A DNA stretch of 64,000 nt from Fusibacter_A sp965140735 (GTDB taxonomy: Bacteria; Bacillota; Clostridia; Peptostreptococcales; Acidaminobacteraceae): the NCBI GenBank assembly GCA_965140735.1, contig OZ223306.1, positions 372,001 to 436,000 of the forward strand, in the 5' to 3' direction. The position numbers were made by a program, and so were the translations under genes. Below, in pieces: positions 43,607-51,812 of this stretch. Below the pieces are notes generated by a model, which saw only the letters and a list, made by a program, of their open reading frames with translations, did no database searches and was not told where the DNA came from. Position 1 is the stretch's first letter; each line of letters opens with the position of its first letter.

Positions 43607-44344
43607 TTAAGCCTTAGTAAGTGCCTTTGTTACAAATAAATTGCATTGATCTTCATTACGCATAGCGGTCAAAAGATTTTTACGGCTATTTGGGACTTCT
43701 CTATAGAGTGTTTTTAACATCATGGCAACGTCTTCGCGTTTCGTATGCTTATCCATAGGGCATGGACTCTTCAGTACAGGAATCTTTTCAGAATGAATTG
43801 TGCCAACAACTTGAGCTTCTGATGCGTCTAAAAATGGTCTGATTACATGGATATTTGCACGTGAAAGATAAGATTTGTATTCTAATGTATTCATTTTTCC
43901 TGAATAAAGCATATTTAAAAACAGTGTAGAAAGTGCATCATCAGCATGGTGCCCCAATGCTAATAGATTGAGATTTTTTTCATTCATAGCTTGAGCAAGT
44001 GCTCCGCGTCTCATATTGGCACAAAGCGCACAAGGATTTTTTTCCTCACGAATTTCAAAGACTACTTTTGCGATGTCTGTTTTAACGATGGTGTAAGGCA
44101 CCTCTAATTCATGACAAAAGGCTTTAGCAGCCTCTAAGTCGAAATTGTTAAAGCCCATGTCTACTGTAAGTGCTTCTAGGTGAAATTTAAAAGGACTAAA
44201 ATGTTGATAACGCTTTAAAAGGAATAATAATGCCATGCTGTCTTTACCGCCTGATAGCCCCACTGCAACACGATCCCCATCAGTGATCAATCCATAAGTT
44301 TCGATTGTCTTTCTCATAAAACCTGATAAACTTTTCATTTTCAA
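43607..44344 (-). CDS. ttcA: TtcA-family tRNA thiolation ATPase
   Basis: PP-loop ATPase that probably makes 2-thiocytidine in tRNA. Motifs: SGGKDSMALL (PP-loop, about 30), CALCANMRRGAL with the CxxC of the iron-sulfur site, LGHHADDALSTL, and a late SPCPMDK cysteine, which together set TtcA apart from TilS. 245 residues is typical for the shorter clostridial type. Its start at 44344 has only a weak ribosome-binding site. It is a single gene on the minus strand. Confidence 0.88.
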   Translation of the reverse strand: MKMKSLSGFMRKTIETYGLITDGDRVAVGLSGGKDSMALLFLLKRYQHFSPFKFHLEALTVDMGFNNFDLEAAKAFCHELEVPYTIVKTDIAKVVFEIREEKNPCALCANMRRGALAQAMNEKNLNLLALGHHADDALSTLFLNMLYSGKMNTLEYKSYLSRANIHVIRPFLDASEAQVVGTIHSEKIPVLKSPCPMDKHTKREDVAMMLKTLYREVPNSRKNLLTAMRNEDQCNLFVTKALTKA

Positions 44345-44483
44345 TTAACCTCATTTTCAATTTGACTCTATCTCTATTTGACCCCATTGATTATAGTCTA
44401 AAATTGATTTTTTTTCAACTGGATTGAAGATAGAGTATAAGTCAGTTGAAAAAATTCAAAATAGTTTTGGGGTGCGTAGAAAA

Positions 44484-44529
44484 CAAAAAAATGAAAGAAA
44501 TGATTTGATAAAGATAAGTCACTTCTTTC
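44484..44529 (-). terminator. Terminator after the kinase-like membrane protein gene
   Basis: On the minus strand GAAAGAAGTGA pairs with TCATTTCTTTC (44493-44529), followed by a seven-T run at 44484-44491. Confidence 0.7.
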
Positions 44530-44539
44530 AGAATATGAA

Positions 44540-46090
44540 TTAGTTGCCTGTGGCATCAGAATTTTTTTTAGAATCTGAGGTATAAACATAATCTTGTTTA
44601 TATTCTTTGCTCCAGTTGCCTTCTTTGTCTTTAACGCGAAGAACAACTTTGTATTTACCCTCTGTGTCAAAAATAGGATAGAAATTTTCAGATTCATAAG
44701 TTTCTATGAGCTGATCATCATAATATACAGTCCATTCACAAAGCTCAATATTCTTAAGATTAGAGCTGGTGTTTACGAAGGCCACGCGATTATCACTTAA
44801 GTTATCAATTTTATAGCTTGCTTTTAGTTCGGTATCTTTGCTCAATAAGAATTTATTGGCAAAGAAGACGATCAATAAAAGAACAATGATAGATGCAAAG
44901 GGAAGAACAATCCGTCTCCATCGAGGAGGCTCTAAATCATCTTCTGTAAAGAGGTCTTCCAGTAGTGTGTCACTCTCTGTCATGATTTGCTCATCATCCC
45001 AAGCAGGTAACTTTGGGGTGTTTTTCGTATGTTCAGACGGAGAAGCATTTTTGTGAGCACGTCTGATTTCTGCAAAAGTAGCATCCATAGCATCTATATC
45101 TTCCATAGGTGGGAGCGTTCGTGTGTCGGATGTTAATATAACTTCTTCAGTAAAGAGCAGCTTAGAAAGCTCACTTCTGAGAAGTTCACTTTCTGCAAAA
45201 GGATCTTCTTTAGAAGAAAGGACGTCAAAAGGTGTGGATTCAGTTTCTGTATCGTCTACTTCAACGTTATCTAGGCCAACGGATGACATTGTTTCAGTTT
45301 GGGAGAGATCTATTTCAACAACAGTCTCTAAATCAAGCTTGCTATCAGATTCAGGATTAGATTCGAGATCGGATGTGGGCTGTGTATGTGTGTTTGTTTC
45401 AGAAGATTTTGAAAGAGAACTTCCTAAATCATTTTGTGTGAGAACGAGATGATATTCATAGGCTATTTTAGTAAGTATTTCAGGTTTTTCATAAATAAAG
45501 ATATCTTTGTAATCTTGTAATAGTTCAGAGATTGTGTAATAATGATGATTTCCAATTAAAAGATTATCAATAAATTGTTGATGAATTTCAGTTTCAGGAC
45601 TGACAAGCCGCTCTAACAATCGGGCAATCCTGAAGATGACATCTTTAAAGCTATGATGTGTAATAGTTGTGTAATCAACTAACTCTTTAAAGCAAATGAC
45701 ACCATCATGAATCAAAATTTGATTGTCCTGAAGAAGTTGATACTTAATAGCATTTGAAAATGTATCGTATTTGTTGAGGGATTTTAGTAAGCTTAACCCG
45801 AGATAAATACGACAATCATAAGATGTTTCTGATTCCTCAAGATATGTTTCAAGTGGAACACCTTGAGGTTGCTTTAATACAATGTGTAGCTCATTTTGAT
45901 CTTCAAAAACATGGACCACATTATATAAATGATCTGCAATTAATAAGCGCGTTGTTGTTAAAATGCTTGCAGGATTTTTGATAGAGATAAGATTTATTTC
46001 AGCAGGCTCATCGTTTAAATAGCCTGTGGAAAGTCGCTGGAATGAATCTTCTTGAATCAATTTTTCTACTTTAAAATTCGATAGATTCAT
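44540..46090 (-). CDS. Single-pass membrane protein with degenerate kinase-like front and extracellular PKD-like domain
   Basis: 516 residues. About 1-210 has the rhythm of a protein-kinase fold (FKVEKLIQEDSFQRLSTGYL, the hinge-like ELHIVLKQPQGVPLETYL, ILIHDGVICFKEL) but no HRD or DFG motif and no clear glycine loop, so it would be a pseudokinase. About 215-395 is acidic and low-complexity (many Ser, Glu, Asp, Thr), probably disordered. One membrane helix lies at about 398-418. The rest is an extracellular beta-rich domain (VAFVNTSSNLKNIELCEWTVYYDD, GKYKVVLRVKDKEGNWS) of PKD type. The layout recalls EssB of type VII secretion and PASTA-kinase relatives, but no such genes are nearby. The start has a weak GGAGG upstream (46097-46101 on this strand). 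Confidence 0.6.
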   Translation of the reverse strand: MNLSNFKVEKLIQEDSFQRLSTGYLNDEPAEINLISIKNPASILTTTRLLIADHLYNVVHVFEDQNELHIVLKQPQGVPLETYLEESETSYDCRIYLGLSLLKSLNKYDTFSNAIKYQLLQDNQILIHDGVICFKELVDYTTITHHSFKDVIFRIARLLERLVSPETEIHQQFIDNLLIGNHHYYTISELLQDYKDIFIYEKPEILTKIAYEYHLVLTQNDLGSSLSKSSETNTHTQPTSDLESNPESDSKLDLETVVEIDLSQTETMSSVGLDNVEVDDTETESTPFDVLSSKEDPFAESELLRSELSKLLFTEEVILTSDTRTLPPMEDIDAMDATFAEIRRAHKNASPSEHTKNTPKLPAWDDEQIMTESDTLLEDLFTEDDLEPPRWRRIVLPFASIIVLLLIVFFANKFLLSKDTELKASYKIDNLSDNRVAFVNTSSNLKNIELCEWTVYYDDQLIETYESENFYPIFDTEGKYKVVLRVKDKEGNWSKEYKQDYVYTSDSKKNSDATGN

Positions 46091-46302
46091 GGGTTTGCCT
46101 CCAATATTGTAAACTCAAGTTTATTATATAATATTATGGTGCTATACAACAACAACATTTCGATAAAAATAGAAGAAATACTCAAGATGTAGTGCAAAAA
46201 TGATAAAATAGCACTAAATCTTCTTGAGATGATCAAATTTTATGGCGTGTTCGCAGGAATTGAACTATAATCGAAGTATATAAAGAAAGAGAGTGACATA
46301 AA
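46091..46302. promoter_or_regulatory. Divergent control region before the yhaO-yhaN genes
   Basis: TATAAT at 46264-46269 on the plus strand is a likely -10 for the nuclease genes, but I find no good -35. A separate inverted repeat TAGTGC (46192-46197) / GCACTA (46212-46217) surrounds ATGATAAAAT. No known operator was recognised. Confidence 0.35.
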
Positions 46303-47535
46303 ATGATCCGATTACTTCATATCTCAGACATACACTTAAATACAGGATTTGCCAGCAAAGAAAATGTTGTCAGAGAGCAACTTAAAGATGGTCTTGTTAA
46401 ATCTTTTGAAAGGGCTATTGAATATGTCATTGATGAGGCATTGGACGGGCTTATAATATCTGGAGATCTTTTGGATAATGATAAAATTCCTTTTAAACTT
46501 GAGCAAACGATTCTGGTGTTGTTTCAAAAATTATTTCATGCTGAAAAGCATTTATTTTACGCGACGGGAAATCACGATCCAATGAATACAACTCTTTTCT
46601 TAAAAAAATTTGATGGGGAACCTTTTTTTCATTGTTTTGATGGTGATGAGCCTAAGCATTTGCAACTCAAAATGTCCTCGGGAGATATTCTTGAAGTTGT
46701 AGGTTGTGGGCACAAATCTAAAAATGAAAAGCGTAATTTGATTAAACAGTTTCCACGCAAAAACAATGATCACTTATGGCTTGGTATAGGCCATGCCAGC
46801 GTACCATCTGCATTTTCTGTTGGCGTCAAGGAACAGTATATGGCAACTTCACTTGAAGATATAGAAGCATTAAAATATGATTATTTTGCGCTGGGACATA
46901 TCCATATACAACAGATGTTATCTGATCGAATTGCTTATTCAGGAAACCTGCAAGGTCTCAACTACAAAGAAATTGGTGACAAAGGTGGCTTGCTCGTTGA
47001 AATGAGAAATGATTATACTGAATTGACGCCAAAAACCTTTAATGAAATTCAATGGGAAGCATTTGATTATGAACTCACTGAGAGCATAACAACTTTATCT
47101 GATCTGGAAACAGCACTTTTGGAATTCGTCACAGAGGAAATTTCAGATATTGATAGAAGTTCAAACCGTTTGATTTTGAGGGTGAACTTAGAAGGGCGTA
47201 CACCATTAGCACATGTTTTGAAAGAAACTGAAAATCTGGAATATCTCAGTTCAGTGCTCAAAAGAAAGATTGGTCTTTTGAATGTAGATATCAAATTACT
47301 TTCTGTAAGTGTTTTAGTGGATAAGCAGTTCCTATTAAGTGAAAAGACTGTCTTGTCGGAAGCTCTTAAAATTTCTGCGCATTTAGATGAAAATGAAGAG
47401 TTGATAGAACGGCTTTTAAAATTGCCTATTTTTGATGCGACGATGACATATAAAGAAAAAATATCTGAAATTCAACGTATTTTAGAAGCAACTGAAGATG
47501 ATTTGATTGATTGTTTTGTAAGAGGCAAAATATGA
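46303..47535 (+). CDS. yhaO: DNA repair exonuclease, SbcD/Mre11-like (YhaO family)
   Basis: Metallophosphoesterase nuclease subunit of 410 residues. Metal-site motifs occur in order: LHISDIHLN, SGDLLDN, TGNHDP, GHAS and LGHIHIQ. The C-terminal capping region (about 250-410) would contact the ATPase partner. As in Bacillus, it is followed by a yhaN-type ATPase gene; the stop overlaps the next start by four bases (ATGA). Together they should form a two-subunit DNA end-processing complex. Confidence 0.9.
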   Translation: MIRLLHISDIHLNTGFASKENVVREQLKDGLVKSFERAIEYVIDEALDGLIISGDLLDNDKIPFKLEQTILVLFQKLFHAEKHLFYATGNHDPMNTTLFLKKFDGEPFFHCFDGDEPKHLQLKMSSGDILEVVGCGHKSKNEKRNLIKQFPRKNNDHLWLGIGHASVPSAFSVGVKEQYMATSLEDIEALKYDYFALGHIHIQQMLSDRIAYSGNLQGLNYKEIGDKGGLLVEMRNDYTELTPKTFNEIQWEAFDYELTESITTLSDLETALLEFVTEEISDIDRSSNRLILRVNLEGRTPLAHVLKETENLEYLSSVLKRKIGLLNVDIKLLSVSVLVDKQFLLSEKTVLSEALKISAHLDENEELIERLLKLPIFDATMTYKEKISEIQRILEATEDDLIDCFVRGKI

Positions 47536-50114
47536 TTATAAAAAAAATAGATTACAAATCTTATGGAAAACTTAAAAATAGAGAACTGTATTTAGATAAG
47601 GGCTTGAATTTGATTTATGGCAAAAATGAAGCTGGAAAATCGACTATTTTCAATAGCTTATTGACTTTTCTGTATGGAATTTCACCGCAGTCTAGAGAAC
47701 GCCATCCTTATGTTAATTGGGATACAAATGATTTGGATTTTTCTGTTTGGTTCGAGGCAGAAGAGGAATCTTATTTGGTGAATAGGCGTCTTATGAGTTC
47801 GCCGAAGACGACGTTGACTAACTTATCAAGAAATTTGACTGAAACGAGTAGAAATGATGCGCTAAAGATGACTTCTGGTGTCAGTGAGTCGTTATACGCA
47901 TCTGTTTTTCATTTTACTTCGGATCATCTTGCAAATCTTGAGGATGAAACTTGGGAGAGTATCCAAGAAAACTTGATCTTTAATTACGGTATGGATTACC
48001 TCAGAAAAACAAGTGATATCATTGCAGAACTTGAAAGAGAAATCAATACTATTTGGCGAAGAGATAAGAGGGGAAATCCTTTAATTAATCAAAAACAAGC
48101 TGAAATTAGAGAAATTATGAAAAAGCGGATTGAGATTGATGCACGTTATGACGAGATTTCGAAATTAAATGTTCAAGTTGAAGCTTGTATAGATAAACTA
48201 AATCGTGCAACACTTCAAAAAAAAGAAATTGAACGAGAATATAAAGAAGTCCAAAACCTCATTCCAATTAAAGAAAAAATTGAAAAGATCCGTTTTTTGA
48301 AGACACAACTTATCAATTTTGAATGGCATGAAGTGATTGCGGAGAATGCTTATAATCTTTGCATGATGCTGAAAAAAGATGTAATAGAGTTTGATGGTGA
48401 AATTTTAGCACTTCAAAATGAAAAAAGCCAGTTAGAAAAATCAATTGTGATGCTGACGGATGAATCTCAAGCCATTTTGAGTAATGCAGATCGCATTTAT
48501 TATGCTAAAAGCCAACTTGTAAAATTGGAACAATTAGAAGGACAACTTCAAATTTTAACCACTGAACTCAGTAAAAAAAGTGATTTGATTCATTATCAAT
48601 TTCAAATGATGTTTGATTTGCCGTATCAAACGGACTTTGAATCTCAGTTATTAAAGTTAAATCCACTTGAGGTAAAAACAGAACTCTACAAGTACATGGA
48701 AATTTCAAAACGACCAGTTCTTCAAACAAATGGCAAGAAAAGATTGCTTGATTATCTTTTAATTGTTACTGGCTTAGGCTTGTTGATCGTTGCCTTTATT
48801 TTACCGAATCTTATGATGCTTGGGTTTTTAGGAACCGCACTTTTGGGATTTGCTATGAGCCGTTATGTAACCAATCGAAACGTTAGTGGTACTGTTCATT
48901 CGTTTGAACCCATTAAGGCATACCTGATTTCATTATTTGAGCCTATGCCTTTACCCGAATACGTTTGGCAGGATGCATCACTTGCTTTTGTATCTAAATT
49001 GGAACAATTCCTAGCTTTGATTTTTGAGCGCACTCAAATTGAGATGCATATTGAAACGGTGAAGCGTGAAGTGGTACAGATTGAAGACGAATTAAAAGAA
49101 GCTTTGGACTTTGTTGAATTGAATCATGTGCCTAATATCAAACTTTCAGTGCATATGATCAGTCTAAAACTTGAGAAGTTGATGGCTGAGTCTAAGACGC
49201 AAGAACTTATAAAATACGAGATTAACGAACTCAATAAGCAATTAGAAGCAGTTGAGACTAAAAGACGTGCTAAAAATGATCGCTTATCAGAGATTGAAAT
49301 GAATTTTTTGAATTTAGGACAAGGCAATCTAGAGCAAGGCTTTAAAAATTATCATGATAATAACGAACTCATAAAACGCATAAAGGTATTTGAAGAAGAA
49401 TTGTCTTTCTCAGAAGAATTGGTAAAAGCTTATGAGCAATTTGAATCGAAAACGCTTATAAGTGCAATGTATTTAGAAGAAATTGATAAGACGATTTCAG
49501 AACTTGCATCCGAAATACAAGCGCTTTCAATCGAAAAGAATAATTTAGAGAAGGATATCTCTATTCTTAAAGAAAAGACACAGACAGATGAGCTTGAAAG
49601 TCAGTTCCTATTTTTACAAGAAGAAGTTGAAGGGCTTCTAGAAAGAAGAAATCGATTGATGGTTCTAAATGAAGTGGTTAAGTTTGCTGATGAAAAGTTT
49701 AGGCGAGAGAATCAACCCGATATTTTGCAAAGAGTTAGTGAATACATGAGAAGAATTACAAAAGGCAAATATCGAGAGGTTTTAATCAGTGAACAAGAGG
49801 GTCGATTTGAACTTCAATTCTTAATGGAATCCGATATCTATCCGATTTCAAGAGCGTTTAGTAAGGGAACGATTCATCAACTCTTTTTAGCGTTTAGATT
49901 AGCTGTTATTGATAGTCTAAATGGAGGCTCAGATAAGCTACCGCTTGTATTAGATGAAGTCTTTACCAACTGGGATCATCAGAGGATGGATGCAACTCGA
50001 ACTATTATTGAAGAAATTTCAAAAGAGCGTCAGGTGATTATTTTAACATGTCATACGCATCAATTGACACATTTTGAAAAAGCAAATATTATAAGATTAG
50101 AAGAAAAATTTTAA
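47532..50114 (+). CDS. yhaN: SbcC/Rad50-like ATPase, YhaN family
   Basis: 860 residues. N-terminal Walker A GKNEAGKSTIF (about 32), two long coiled coils (about 165-390 and 500-740), and a C-terminal half with the late signature region FSKGTIHQLFLAFRLA and Walker B PLVLDEVFTNWD. Between the coils, at about 412-450, is a hydrophobic hairpin of two membrane helices in place of the zinc hook of SbcC; this is typical of YhaN and suggests membrane attachment. ATG 47532 overlaps the yhaO stop; the frame is open back to 47511 but has no other good start. Confidence 0.9.
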   Translation: MIIKKIDYKSYGKLKNRELYLDKGLNLIYGKNEAGKSTIFNSLLTFLYGISPQSRERHPYVNWDTNDLDFSVWFEAEEESYLVNRRLMSSPKTTLTNLSRNLTETSRNDALKMTSGVSESLYASVFHFTSDHLANLEDETWESIQENLIFNYGMDYLRKTSDIIAELEREINTIWRRDKRGNPLINQKQAEIREIMKKRIEIDARYDEISKLNVQVEACIDKLNRATLQKKEIEREYKEVQNLIPIKEKIEKIRFLKTQLINFEWHEVIAENAYNLCMMLKKDVIEFDGEILALQNEKSQLEKSIVMLTDESQAILSNADRIYYAKSQLVKLEQLEGQLQILTTELSKKSDLIHYQFQMMFDLPYQTDFESQLLKLNPLEVKTELYKYMEISKRPVLQTNGKKRLLDYLLIVTGLGLLIVAFILPNLMMLGFLGTALLGFAMSRYVTNRNVSGTVHSFEPIKAYLISLFEPMPLPEYVWQDASLAFVSKLEQFLALIFERTQIEMHIETVKREVVQIEDELKEALDFVELNHVPNIKLSVHMISLKLEKLMAESKTQELIKYEINELNKQLEAVETKRRAKNDRLSEIEMNFLNLGQGNLEQGFKNYHDNNELIKRIKVFEEELSFSEELVKAYEQFESKTLISAMYLEEIDKTISELASEIQALSIEKNNLEKDISILKEKTQTDELESQFLFLQEEVEGLLERRNRLMVLNEVVKFADEKFRRENQPDILQRVSEYMRRITKGKYREVLISEQEGRFELQFLMESDIYPISRAFSKGTIHQLFLAFRLAVIDSLNGGSDKLPLVLDEVFTNWDHQRMDATRTIIEEISKERQVIILTCHTHQLTHFEKANIIRLEEKF

Positions 50115-50138
50115 AAACTGTGAATTGGGGATTATTTT

Positions 50139-50462
50139 ATGAATAAAGCTTTGATGGAGCAACTTGAACTTGAAAAAAGAAAGAGAGAGATTCTTAAAGA
50201 AGCTCAAAACAATAAAAAGAATACTTTGCCTAAAGAAGATGTTTCTGAAAAAAGAGCGTTACTTAAAAAAGAGAATGATCATATTTATGGAGAACCATTG
50301 GATCAAGAAAATGCTCAGAAATTTGCTTGGGAATATGAACTTGAACGCTACAGGAAAGATAAATTAAAAGATCGATTTTATTTAATTGGGACAATTTGTG
50401 GTATTTTAGCTTTAATTCTAACCCTTTACTTTAATGCATCTGAGTGGATGCAGTGGTTTTAA
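50139..50462 (+). CDS. Small C-terminally anchored protein, unknown
   Basis: 107 residues: a strongly charged, helical first part (EKRKREILKEAQNNKKN, ...YELERYRKDKLKDRF) and one membrane helix near the end (about 81-99, LIGTICGILALILTLYF). No family recognised. It follows yhaN after 24 bases with a weak GGGGA ribosome-binding site and is followed by a terminator, so it is likely the third gene of that operon and could help place the nuclease complex at the membrane. Confidence 0.6.
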   Translation: MNKALMEQLELEKRKREILKEAQNNKKNTLPKEDVSEKRALLKKENDHIYGEPLDQENAQKFAWEYELERYRKDKLKDRFYLIGTICGILALILTLYFNASEWMQWF

Positions 50463-50993
50463 GAAAAGAATAAAGGGCTGAACAATATTAAAGTTAATAT
50501 TTGCAAATGCGTAAAAGAGGGTGTTTCCTAAATTCAATTTGAATTGTTAAGGAAGCACCCTTTTATAGGTTGATTTGTAAAGCAGGCTCTGCTGATAATT
50601 TTAGGTTTAAAACCTATCTTTAGAGTAAAAATATTTTTTTGATGGGAACTTATTTCAATAAAATGCGTCTTAATAGCGATGACAACTAATCCACATAAAA
50701 GCAGATATCTATAAATCACATGGCAATCATTTCTGTTAATATAGTATAGCTAATAATAGTATATAGATAAGAGAAAAAAATTTTTTTGTAAAATTTTTCT
50801 AATGAAATTTTAAGAAAAATCAAGTGCAAACAGGAGTGAAAGTTCACACAAAAGACATAACAAAAAGATATGCTAGCAAGGGTGTGAAAAGATATTTAAA
50901 AAGATTGAATCGTGCTCATACTTAAGATGCACTGATAAAGAGTTCTAAAGCTATAATGGCTATGGGAATATAAAAAAAGAAAGGAAGGTGTTC
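50463..50993. other. Intergenic region, 531 bases
   Basis: Begins with a terminator (50516-50565). The rest is very AT-rich. A plus-strand frame at about 50811-50923 would encode a basic peptide (VKVHTKDITKRYASKG...) but its GTG overlaps the AGGAG, so I do not call it. A frame on the minus strand at 50534-50719 has no ribosome-binding site. A TATAAT at 50952-50957 is a possible -10 for the ABC operon, without a convincing -35. Confidence 0.4.
50516..50565 (+). terminator. Terminator of the yhaO-yhaN operon
   Basis: AGGGTGTTTCCT (50518-50529) pairs with AGGAAGCACCCT (50550-50561) around an inner AATTC/GAATT helix, followed by TTTT. Confidence 0.8.
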
Positions 50994-51785
50994 ATGAGAG
51001 ATTTGATTATTGAAATTAAAGACCTTAGAAAAGTTTATAAAATCGGTCCCGAGAAAGTTGTGGCACTAAATAAGATAAATTTATCTATTTATAAAGGTGA
51101 AATTTGTTGTATTTTAGGAACATCAGGTTCTGGAAAATCGACACTTTTAAATATGATGGCTGGATTGGAGAAACCCACTAAGGGCTCAATTGAGATTAAA
51201 AAGGTCGCTATAGAAAAGTTGAACGAGAAGCAATTGGCAAGATTTAGACAGAAACATATTGGATTCATATTTCAGTCTTATAACTTACTTGGCGCATTGA
51301 CGGCTCTAGAAAATGTTGCGATGCCTCTCATTTTTAGAGGTTTTTCAAAAGTGAATAGAGAAAAATTAGCACGAAAATACTTAAATATGGTAGGACTCAA
51401 TGAACGCTATAAACATAGACCGACACAGATGAGTGGTGGCCAGCAGCAACGTGTTGGCATTGCCAGAGCCTTCGTGGGAACACCGGAGATTATTTTTGCG
51501 GATGAGCCCACAGGAAACTTAGATACGAAAACGTCCATTGAAGTCATGCATATTATGTGGAAAATGGCGCGTGAAAAGGAACAGACGATTGTCATTGTAA
51601 CACATGATCCAGAGGTTGCTTTGTACGCAGATAAAGTCATCCATATTAGAGATGGTGATATTCAGAAAATTGACAATCGAGAAAATGATGATGTATATGA
51701 GAAATTTATCTTACCTTATGAAAACCAATACGATGAACATTTTGATGAGTCACGCAAGTCATTAGAAACAAGTGATCCAAAATAA
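50994..51785 (+). CDS. ABC transporter ATPase, MacB/LolD type (second system)
   Basis: 264 residues with Walker A GTSGSGKST, FIFQSYNLLGALTALENV, signature MSGGQQQR, Walker B IIFADEPTGNLD and H-loop VTHDPEV. The last 35 residues are an acidic tail (NDDVYEKFILPYENQYDEHFDES) absent from most relatives. I start at ATG 50994 with AAGGAAGG just before it. It opens a three-gene operon with an extracellular Ig-like protein and an FtsX-type permease. Confidence 0.93.
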   Translation: MRDLIIEIKDLRKVYKIGPEKVVALNKINLSIYKGEICCILGTSGSGKSTLLNMMAGLEKPTKGSIEIKKVAIEKLNEKQLARFRQKHIGFIFQSYNLLGALTALENVAMPLIFRGFSKVNREKLARKYLNMVGLNERYKHRPTQMSGGQQQRVGIARAFVGTPEIIFADEPTGNLDTKTSIEVMHIMWKMAREKEQTIVIVTHDPEVALYADKVIHIRDGDIQKIDNRENDDVYEKFILPYENQYDEHFDESRKSLETSDPK

Positions 51786-51812
51786 AATATAAAAAAGGAA
51801 GGTTTTTAATTT

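Noticed and set aside
45056..45452. Serine-rich plus-strand open frames opposite the kinase-like gene
   Set aside because: They are the complement of the acidic, Ser/Glu-rich linker of the minus-strand gene, which has the ribosome-binding site, membrane helix and domain structure.
50811..50923. Small basic protein (VKVHTKDITKRYASKG...)
   Set aside because: Its GTG overlaps the AGGAG so no functional ribosome-binding site is in place, and the frame has no other start.
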